Below, piece after piece: positions 1 through 5,695 of a stretch of 11,949 nt of DNA. Each line of letters starts with the position of its first letter. Within the stretch, counting starts at the first letter, position 1. The notes under the pieces are model-generated. The model worked only from the letters and a program-made list of their open reading frames with translations. It ran no database searches and was not told the DNA's origin. The stretch comes from Limisphaerales bacterium (lineage in GTDB: Bacteria; Verrucomicrobiota; Verrucomicrobiia; Limisphaerales; UBA11358), in assembly GCA_027451565.1 (NCBI GenBank), contig DAIDJC010000076.1, positions 1 to 11,949 of the forward strand, given 5' to 3'. The position numbers were made by a program, and so were the translations under genes.

Positions 1-1548
1 AGCCTCCTCGCCGCTGGCTTTGCCGCTTTCAAACAGGATGGAGCCTTGGAGCGGGGAAACAAGCACGAGGGGCAGGTTCCATACGGGCGGGCCTGGCCAG
101 GCCAAACCGGCATGGACAGGCAATCTTCCGAGGAAGGACTTGACCGGCACTTCCAGGGAGCCAAAGCGCACCCCTGCCCCTGAATCGGGCGGCGGGGCCC
201 ATGCCTCCCACGAAATGGAGGACCATGGCGGAGAAATTTTATCCGCCTCCCGGATGGCATCATCCAGACGGGCGCAAAGGCCCTGAATTTCCTCCCGCCA
301 TGAGGCGGAGAGTTTTTCAAAGCCTGTTCGGTGGGCCTCCTGCAGGGAGGCAATCCGGGCTTCGTGAGCGGCCATGTTGGCGCGGACGGTTTCGAGGTCC
401 ACGGCCTTGATCTCCTCCAACTCCGCCTCATGCCGGTCTTGCATCTCCTGCGCGGCCATGGAATGCCAGCGGGTCACCTGTGTTTCCAGTCTCAAGGCTT
501 TTTCCGAAATCAGCCCGGGCCAGGCTTCCCGCTGCTGGTTCAGGTCACGGACGGCTTCCCGCCAGGCTTGGTGCGCTGCGGCCCGACCGGATTCAAACCG
601 GGCAGCGGCCCGCGCCTCCTCGGCGGCATGATACTCCGCGCCCCGGACCCGGCCAGACTCCACGCTCGCGGCAGCCTGCGCCAGGAGACCTGCCAGGCTT
701 GTGACAAATGGCCCCGCCAAATAGCCCGCCAGAAAATACAGGCCAAACCACAGGACCAGGCAGCCCCCCGCCATTTCCGAGTCCATCGCGGTTACCTGCT
801 GCAAACCCCAGCGCTGTAAAACCGGGTGGGCCAGGGCCAACAACGCCAGCAAAATCGCCACCGTTTTCCAGCGGGTCACAGCCACCAGGAAAAACGGGCC
901 GGACCGGCGAAATTGGAGCAAACGCTCCTGAATGGTCTTTTGAAGGCGTCCAGATTCATCCAAAAAAACCTGGGGCGGGGAAACAGCCCCCGCAGACGGC
1001 ACGGATCCGGCAGGGGCTGCCCCTGAAAACAATTTGCGGTGAAGAATTGGAAAACCGCGCACTGCGGACGCCGCCTGATCCCGCAGGAGGGCCAGGTGTG
1101 TTTCTGCATCCGTCAACTGCCGTTCAAAGTCCTGGCGGGCTTCGCGCACGCGTCCAAAGTCAGCATCTCGCTGCTGCTCCAACCCGGCCACAATCTCCCG
1201 GGTGCGCTCGCTCCAAAGCCGGTCATGGGAGCTGATTTCGGAGGTGCCGCGCTCCGTCATGCGGTCGTGCGCCCGGGCAATGCGGCGCAGCAGTTGATCG
1301 CGCCGCACGCGGATCCGGGTGAGTTCGGCGGCAAGCCTGGCCTGGGCCTCCAGCATGTGCCGGTTGGCCACGGATTCCTGGTTGTCGCCGATGGCCGCAA
1401 AATCCGCGTCAGCCTTGGCGAGGCCGTGCCGCAAATCCTGGTTCAACTGGTCTTCCCGGGCGGCAAATTCCTGCACGCGGCGTTTGAGCGTTTCCAGGAG
1501 GCTGACCAGTTCCAAAACGGAGGGGAGAACAGAAGACGGTTTACTCAC
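1..1548 (-). CDS. FtsK/SpoIIIE-like membrane ATPase, N-terminal 516 residues (runs off left edge)
   Basis: The frame is open without a stop from a GTG at 1548 to the window edge. The GTG is chosen because AAGGAG lies about 5 bases upstream and an in-frame stop (1558-1560) rules out a longer product; the gene overlaps the preceding 70-aa gene by 8 bases. Residues about 15-165 are charged and heptad-like (coiled coil). Two hydrophobic helices follow at about 228-244 and 262-280, then a second coiled coil at about 290-445. After a Pro/Trp-rich linker comes a beta-rich stretch (RFGSLEVPV, LPLVLVSPL, GSILFESG) that looks like the entry into the RecA-like ATPase fold. From memory, PVC proteins annotated FtsK have this layout. 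Walker A and B would lie beyond the edge, so ATPase identity is inferred. Likely role: inner-membrane motor of a type VII-like export system; a DNA translocase is the alternative. Confidence 0.72.
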   Translation of the reverse strand, partial: MSKPSSVLPSVLELVSLLETLKRRVQEFAAREDQLNQDLRHGLAKADADFAAIGDNQESVANRHMLEAQARLAAELTRIRVRRDQLLRRIARAHDRMTERGTSEISSHDRLWSERTREIVAGLEQQRDADFGRVREARQDFERQLTDAETHLALLRDQAASAVRGFPILHRKLFSGAAPAGSVPSAGAVSPPQVFLDESGRLQKTIQERLLQFRRSGPFFLVAVTRWKTVAILLALLALAHPVLQRWGLQQVTAMDSEMAGGCLVLWFGLYFLAGYLAGPFVTSLAGLLAQAAASVESGRVRGAEYHAAEEARAAARFESGRAAAHQAWREAVRDLNQQREAWPGLISEKALRLETQVTRWHSMAAQEMQDRHEAELEEIKAVDLETVRANMAAHEARIASLQEAHRTGFEKLSASWREEIQGLCARLDDAIREADKISPPWSSISWEAWAPPPDSGAGVRFGSLEVPVKSFLGRLPVHAGLAWPGPPVWNLPLVLVSPLQGSILFESGKASGEEA

Positions 1549-1753
1549 AGTCGCTCCTTATCTTGCCGAGGAGATTTTCCAATTTTTCAATGACCAGGGT
1601 GGCGCGGTCCACGTGGGCCTGCAATTCAACCATGGTATGCGAATCAAATTCGCGGCTTTGGGAATCCGACCAGCGGGCCTTGGTCTCTTTCCAATCCACG
1701 ACAATCTGCCGGGTTAGCGCGGTCAACCGGCTCTTTTGTGCGCTCAGATTCAT
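1541..1753 (-). CDS. Small helical protein with WXG-like motif (70 aa)
   Basis: This 70-residue acidic/basic helical protein has no signal peptide or membrane segment. The start is well supported: GGAGGAG sits just upstream of the ATG, and the ATG overlaps the stop of the 189-aa gene as ATGA. Two helices can be read on either side of W28-S-D30, with F36 eight residues after the Trp. This is the same W-x-D-x5-F pattern as in the 90-aa protein of the operon and resembles the hairpin turn of WXG100 proteins. It is shorter than a usual WXG100 protein (about 100 aa). Its place between a WXG100-like gene and an FtsK-like gene suggests a substrate, chaperone or partner of that machine. Function is inferred; no named family was recognised. 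Confidence 0.68.
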   Translation of the reverse strand: MNLSAQKSRLTALTRQIVVDWKETKARWSDSQSREFDSHTMVELQAHVDRATLVIEKLENLLGKIRSDCE

Positions 1754-2319
1754 GGTTTCTCCTCCTGCCCCGCTGGGTCGGGCAACCCCTGCGCCACCTC
1801 TTGTGCCGCCTCCTGCGCCGACCCCTGCGCCAGGTTTTCACGGTCTTTTTTGATCTCGCGGTAGGCATCCAGCGTGGCCAGTATCTGGTTGAGCCAGATC
1901 ACCGCCCTGGCCATGTCCGCGGCCAGAAAGCCCTGAAGCTGTTCAATCTGGCGGGTCAGCGGCGCCGCGCGGTCCTCGATTTCCAGGTTCCATTGCCTGA
2001 TTTGGGCCAGCTTGTTTTCCGCCTCAAGCACCGCCTCCTTGGCGCGCGTCACGGCCATGTAATGAAGGGTGGAGGCTTCCTGAAGTTTGGAGAGGCGGGC
2101 GGAAAACAGTTCCTGCCGGGCCTCCTCAAGCTTGCGATGGCGCGCGCGCAACTGCTGCTGCCAATACGGTTGACGGTCTGATTGCAGCCAAAAACGCACC
2201 TGCGCCGCTTCCCGGCTGATCTCATCCACCAGGGGCCGCATCTGGCTGAGGTAAATCACGAGCCTGGCCCTGAAGTTCTCAATGGCTTCCACCGAGGCGA
2301 CCTGCGCGGATTGGGACAT
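1750..2319 (-). CDS. All-helical coiled-coil protein of the WXG/FtsK operon (189 aa)
   Basis: The protein is predicted almost wholly helical. Residues about 8-45 form one helix (VEAIENFRARLVIYLSQMRP). A Trp-containing stretch follows (FWLQSDRQPYW), then a long charged coiled coil at about 55-110 and another helix at about 115-160. The last 25 or so residues are low-complexity (repeated AQE/AQG with Pro and Gly) and encoded by short imperfect repeats, so this tail is probably disordered and variable. No signal peptide or membrane span is seen. The ATG at 2319 follows the upstream stop by 3 bases without a Shine-Dalgarno sequence, suggesting translational coupling, and the 3' end overlaps the next gene as ATGA. 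I recall similar uncharacterised proteins beside FtsK-like genes in PVC genomes. It could be a secreted or structural component of a type VII-like system; function unproven. Confidence 0.72.
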   Translation of the reverse strand: MSQSAQVASVEAIENFRARLVIYLSQMRPLVDEISREAAQVRFWLQSDRQPYWQQQLRARHRKLEEARQELFSARLSKLQEASTLHYMAVTRAKEAVLEAENKLAQIRQWNLEIEDRAAPLTRQIEQLQGFLAADMARAVIWLNQILATLDAYREIKKDRENLAQGSAQEAAQEVAQGLPDPAGQEEKP

Positions 2320-2322
2320 GGT

Positions 2323-2595
2323 TCAACGCTGGTTGAGGTAATCCTCGATTCGCTGAGCTTTGCGCAGCAAATAGGGGGTGTGCTCCTTGCCCAGCTCGGT
2401 AAACCGCTTCAGCGCCTTCAGCGCCTGCCGGAATTCCTCGGAAAATTTCTCGTGCTCCTGGTCCTGCCACGTATCGCCCAATGCCGTGAAACGGGCATGA
2501 AGCAACACCATGCGGTTTTCAATTTCCGTGTTGAAACGCTGCAGTTCCTCCGCGAAACGCCGCACTTTCTCCGGATCCATGATTGCCTGGGCCAT
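2323..2595 (-). CDS. WXG100 family-like protein (90 aa)
   Basis: WXG100 proteins are about 100-residue helical hairpins exported by type VII secretion systems. This one has the right size and pattern: helix (about 8-37), turn LGDTWQDQ with W43 in place of the WxG tryptophan, F51 eight residues later, then helix (about 46-87). The Gly of WxG is Asp here, so this is a variant member. The ATG at 2595 is chosen because it gives the usual length; the frame remains open upstream to 2727, but that part runs through the intergenic tandem repeat and has no helical pattern. There is no clear Shine-Dalgarno sequence at 2595; an alternative start is the Met at 2580. It is the first gene of the four-gene minus-strand operon ending in the FtsK-like ATPase, which is the main contextual support for a type VII-like role. 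Confidence 0.7.
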   Translation of the reverse strand: MAQAIMDPEKVRRFAEELQRFNTEIENRMVLLHARFTALGDTWQDQEHEKFSEEFRQALKALKRFTELGKEHTPYLLRKAQRIEDYLNQR

Positions 2596-2702
2596 AATTT
2601 TGGGGCGATCCCCGCAAGCCTGGCGGGGGCCATTCCAAGCTGCCCGCCATGCATTCGCAGGAATCGTTCTCAAAGATGCGCCATCCACGGCACCTTCGCA
2701 AT

Positions 2703-2751
2703 CCCAGACCTCAAACCCAGACCTCAAACCCAGACCTCAAACCTCAAACCC
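2703..2751. repeat. Tandem repeat, 13-bp unit, three copies plus a partial one
   Basis: The plus-strand unit CCCAGACCTCAAA occurs three times perfectly (2703-2715, 2716-2728, 2729-2741), followed by a partial CCTCAAA and CCC. It lies in the spacer between the divergent WXG operon and hrpB. Read on the minus strand it is TTTGAGGTCTGGG. From memory, Lys-Pro-Gln-Thr-Ser-Asn-type translations of such arrays turn up repeatedly in verrucomicrobial annotations, so it may be a dispersed genomic repeat. No function is evident. Confidence 0.85.
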
Positions 2752-2799
2752 TTCAGCCTGCGGATGCCTTTTGAGTGGGCCGGCCAGGGACAGGCGCCC

Positions 2800-2838
2800 G
2801 GGATTTGCCGGGATTTGCCACGAATTGGCACGAATTGC
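2800..2838. repeat. Paired 10-bp direct repeats upstream of hrpB
   Basis: GGGATTTGCC occurs at 2800-2809 and again at 2810-2819. It is followed directly by CACGAATTGG (2819-2828) and CACGAATTGC (2829-2838). The join also makes an inverted repeat, TGCCA (2816-2820) and TGGCA (2826-2830). Its position just before the possible hrpB promoter would suit an operator, but the regulator is unknown. Confidence 0.5.
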
Positions 2839-2864
2839 TTTTGCCGCCGCGGCGCTTTGATTAT
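2835..2864 (+). promoter_or_regulatory. Possible hrpB promoter
   Basis: TTGCTT (2835-2840) and GATTAT (2859-2864) are separated by 18 bases and match four of six positions each of the sigma-70 -35 and -10 consensus. Transcription would begin around 2871, only about 6 bases before the ATG at 2877, implying a nearly leaderless mRNA. That fits the lack of a Shine-Dalgarno sequence there. This is a weak prediction made by eye. Confidence 0.25.
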
Positions 2865-2876
2865 GCTCCCCGCCTC

Positions 2877-5414
2877 ATGGCCGATCCCCTGCCCATCTAC
2901 GAAATTGAATCGCAAATTGTTGATAAATTGCGTCATGGCAAAAGACTGGTTTTATCAGCCCCCACGGGCTCGGGCAAATCCACCCAGGTGCCGCAAATTT
3001 TGCTGCGCCACGGGCTGGCTGGACAGGGTCAGGTGGTGGTGCTGCAACCCCGGCGCCTTGCCGCCCGGCTCCTGGCGGCGCGGGTGGCTGCGGAAATGGG
3101 GGTGAAATTAGGTGAGGAGGTGGGGTACCAGATTCGGTTTGAAAATGTCACCTCGGCGCGCACCCGCATCCGGTTCGTTACCGAGGGTATTCTCCTGCGC
3201 CAAATGATAGACCAACCGGATTTACCAGGAATTTCCGCCATCCTCTTTGACGAATTTCATGAGCGCCATCTTTACGGTGACATCACCCTGGCCCAGGCTC
3301 TGGACCTGCAGGATCGCTCTCGTCCCGATCTCTTGCTGGCCGTGATGTCCGCCACGCTGGATGCCCGTGCCCTGGAATCCTACATGGCCCCCTGCTCCAC
3401 GCTGGCATCGGGCGGGCGGACTTTTCCGGTTGAAACCCGCTACCTGCCACACCGAATTGGCTCCCAGGGTCCGCCGGTGTGGGAACTCGCGGCCCAGGCC
3501 TTTTCCCAATATGTCCAGGAGGGCGGCGAGGGGGATGTGCTGGTTTTCATGCCCGGCGGCTTTGAAATAAGCCAGACCCTTGAGGCCATCCGAAACACAT
3601 CCGAATCCCGGGGCCGCATCCTGCTGCCCCTGCATGGGGAATTGCCCCCGAGGGAACAGGACGCCGCAGTGGCACGTCATGCGCAGCCCAAGGTGGTGGT
3701 GGCCACCAATGTGGCCGAAACATCCGTGACAATTGACGGGGTGCGGATGGTGATTGACTCCGGACTTGCCCGGGTGGCGCGCTACGATGCCAACCGGGGC
3801 ATTAACACCCTGCTGGTGGAACGCATTTCCCAGGCGAATGCCGAGCAAAGGACCGGGCGGGCCGGGCGCACCGCGCCAGGACAATGCCTGCGCCTGTGGT
3901 CCTTTGCCGAACACCAGGAAAGAGCGCCCCAGGAACTCCCGGAAATCCGCCGCCTGGACCTGGCCGAAGTCGCCCTCACGCTGAAGGCGTCCGGGATAAA
4001 CGACCTCCAAAAATTTCGCTGGCTGGAAAAACCCGATGATGCCGCACTGGCCCATGCAGAAAGCTTGCTGACGGATCTTGGGGCCTTGGATGACAAGGGT
4101 GCCATCACTCCCATGGGCCGCAAAATGCTGGCCTTCCCCCTGCACCCGCGTTATGCCCGGATGCTGCTGGCGGCGCAGCAGCACGATTGTGTCCATGCCG
4201 CCTGCCTCGTGGCCGCCCTCACCCAGGGCCGCGACCTGCTCCTGCGCAACCCGGGCCGCGAGGTGGAATCTGCCCGCGAGGATTTGCTGGGATCCCAGGC
4301 TGCCTCCGATTTCTGGATCCTCATGCGCGCCTGGAACCACGCCTCCCGCAACCAATTCCGCCTGGACGCCTGCCGGCGCCTTGGAATCCACTCCGTGACC
4401 GCGCGCCAGGTGGGCCCTTTGCTGGACCAGTTTCTGCGAATAGCGCGCGATGAGGGACTCGATGCCAGTCCCCGCGAAATGCGCGAGGAATCCCTGCAAA
4501 AATGCATCCTCATCGGGTTCAGCGACCGCCTGGCCCGCCGCCTGGACCAAGGCACGCTCCGCTGCGAGCTGGTCCACGGCAGGCGCGGTGTCCTGGCCCG
4601 CGAAAGCGTGGCGCATCACAGCCCTCTTTTTGTGGCCGCCGAAATCCGTGAGGTGGAGGGACGCGACCGAGAACTGAACACGGTGATATCCCTGGCCACC
4701 TCGGTGGACATCAAATGGCTGGAGGAACTTTTTCCGCAGGACATGAAAAAGGAGTGCGAGGTCCAATACGACCCCATTCAAAGGCGGGTGCTGGCTTCCG
4801 AATGCACCCGTTTCCGAGGTTTGTTGCTGGAATCGCGCCGGGTGGACCCGCCACCGCCTGACCTCGCGGCCCAATTGCTGGCCCGTGAAATTGAGGCCGG
4901 GCGGCTGGCCCTGCCCAAGTGGGATCAAAACGTGGAGCAATGGATCCTCCGGCTGGATTTTCTTTGCAGGCACTGCGCGGATTTGCAGCTCCCCCCCATC
5001 CTGCCGGAGGACAGGCCGGCCATCATCCAGCAACTATGCCTGGGCGCAACCAGCTTCCGGGACCTCAAGGACCGCGAGGTCAAACCGGTCGTGATGTCGT
5101 GGCTTTCCCCGGCGCAAAGGGAATTATTGGATCAACACGCCCCTGAAAGACTTGAGTTATCCAATGGCCGGACTCCCAAGGTGCAGTATGAACCGGGGCA
5201 ATCTCCCTTCATCAGCCTGCGCATCCAGGAATTATACGACATCCACCAAACCCCACGGATCGCCCTGGGCCGCGTGCCGGTGACCGTAAAGATCCTCTCG
5301 CCTGGAATGAAGCCGGTGCAGGTGACACAGGACCTGGCCGGTTTCTGGCGGGAACATTATCCAAAAATCAAATCGGAATTGCAGCGCCGGTATCCGCGGC
5401 ATGACTGGCGATAG
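2877..5414 (+). CDS. hrpB: ATP-dependent helicase HrpB (DEAH-type, 845 aa)
   Basis: This is a cytoplasmic superfamily-2 nucleic-acid helicase of the HrpA/HrpB branch; the physiological role of HrpB is poorly defined in most bacteria. Motifs visible are Walker A APTGSGKST (28-36), motif II DEFH (125-128), SAT (158-160), the ATNVAETSVTIDGV segment (276-289) and motif VI QRTGRAGR (324-331). HrpB rather than HrpA is indicated by DEFH in place of DEAH, by LHPRYARMLLAA in the middle, and by the HrpB C-terminal domain (GRVPVTVKILSPGMKPVQV, then TQDLAGFW and RYPRHDW at the end). The length fits the family. The ATG at 2877 was chosen over one at 2775 because homology-like sequence begins there (MADPLPIYEIE) and the extra 34 residues would read through the direct repeats. 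The gene stands alone: the upstream neighbour is divergent, and a long spacer follows. Confidence 0.93.
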   Translation: MADPLPIYEIESQIVDKLRHGKRLVLSAPTGSGKSTQVPQILLRHGLAGQGQVVVLQPRRLAARLLAARVAAEMGVKLGEEVGYQIRFENVTSARTRIRFVTEGILLRQMIDQPDLPGISAILFDEFHERHLYGDITLAQALDLQDRSRPDLLLAVMSATLDARALESYMAPCSTLASGGRTFPVETRYLPHRIGSQGPPVWELAAQAFSQYVQEGGEGDVLVFMPGGFEISQTLEAIRNTSESRGRILLPLHGELPPREQDAAVARHAQPKVVVATNVAETSVTIDGVRMVIDSGLARVARYDANRGINTLLVERISQANAEQRTGRAGRTAPGQCLRLWSFAEHQERAPQELPEIRRLDLAEVALTLKASGINDLQKFRWLEKPDDAALAHAESLLTDLGALDDKGAITPMGRKMLAFPLHPRYARMLLAAQQHDCVHAACLVAALTQGRDLLLRNPGREVESAREDLLGSQAASDFWILMRAWNHASRNQFRLDACRRLGIHSVTARQVGPLLDQFLRIARDEGLDASPREMREESLQKCILIGFSDRLARRLDQGTLRCELVHGRRGVLARESVAHHSPLFVAAEIREVEGRDRELNTVISLATSVDIKWLEELFPQDMKKECEVQYDPIQRRVLASECTRFRGLLLESRRVDPPPPDLAAQLLAREIEAGRLALPKWDQNVEQWILRLDFLCRHCADLQLPPILPEDRPAIIQQLCLGATSFRDLKDREVKPVVMSWLSPAQRELLDQHAPERLELSNGRTPKVQYEPGQSPFISLRIQELYDIHQTPRIALGRVPVTVKILSPGMKPVQVTQDLAGFWREHYPKIKSELQRRYPRHDWR

Positions 5415-5695
5415 GACCTTCGTCCGCGCCCGGGAAGTCCTGGGGGCCTTGCACGGAGACTTGAACCGGGCGCAATTCAACCCAAAAAGCAAAAGGGTAA
5501 GGGTCAAGATGCGGCAAAATGCTGGAGCGGAAACTTTTTGGAAAAATCGAAACCCTGCCCAAATCGGTCTGGTGCGATTTCTCCAAAAAGTTTGCACCCG
5601 GTAGATTGGGGCGGACTGGCCTTTTGAATTTCGTTTTTCAGGTTCAACACACAATTCGATTGTCTGGCGGCGTGTTTGTGGCTTACTCATCGCTC
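5415..5695. other. Intergenic spacer between hrpB and GH20 gene
   Basis: This 281-bp spacer contains the long inverted repeat described separately. Although frames are open across it on both strands, the implied peptides lack protein-like composition. It must hold the promoter for the GH20 gene, but no convincing -35/-10 pair was found. A standard intrinsic terminator for hrpB (GC stem plus T run) is also not seen. Confidence 0.5.
5531..5593. repeat. Inverted repeat with 19-bp arms and 25-base loop
   Basis: The left arm AAACTTTTTGGAAAAATCG (5531-5549) and right arm CGATTTCTCCAAAAAGTTT (5575-5593) are complementary at 18 of 19 positions. The mismatch becomes a wobble pair in one strand's RNA. 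The stem is much more AT-rich than its surroundings and has no T run behind it on the plus strand. It lies about 115 bases after the hrpB stop. It could be a palindromic dispersed repeat, a processing or termination structure, or a leader hairpin of the GH20 mRNA. Confidence 0.8.

Larger units (their letters stand above)
2596..2876. other. Divergent intergenic region between WXG operon and hrpB
   Basis: This 281-bp spacer must contain the promoters of both divergent units. Besides the 13-bp tandem repeat it holds a GC stem just upstream of the WXG start (CCCCGC and GCGGGG around a 7-base loop, near 2610-2630). It also has four consecutive 10-bp half-repeats nearer to hrpB. Reading frames across it on either strand have no protein-like composition. 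I could not find a convincing minus-strand promoter. Confidence 0.6.

Noticed and set aside
331..1593. Several plus-strand open frames (331-819, 708-1235, 1039-1593)
   Set aside because: They are antisense to the FtsK-like gene, which has a good start, heptad pattern and membrane helices; the plus-strand peptides are Pro/Gly/Arg-rich.
2596..2727. 44-residue N-terminal extension of the WXG100-like protein
   Set aside because: It is coded by the repeat-bearing spacer and lacks helical character; the 90-aa form matches the family length.
2703..2751. CRISPR-like array
   Set aside because: The 13-bp units are contiguous with no spacers and no cas gene is present, so this is a simple tandem repeat.
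2182..3105. 307-codon plus-strand frame spanning the 189-aa gene, WXG gene, repeats and hrpB start
   Set aside because: It crosses two gene boundaries and the tandem repeat and runs antisense or out of frame to better supported genes.
3222..5033. 603-codon open frame on the minus strand
   Set aside because: It is exactly antisense to hrpB, whose motifs are unmistakable; the frame is open because of GC-biased codons and its translation has no recognisable motifs.
5531..5593. Rho-independent terminator of hrpB
   Set aside because: The stem is AT-rich with a 25-base loop and no T run follows, so it does not meet the usual criteria.
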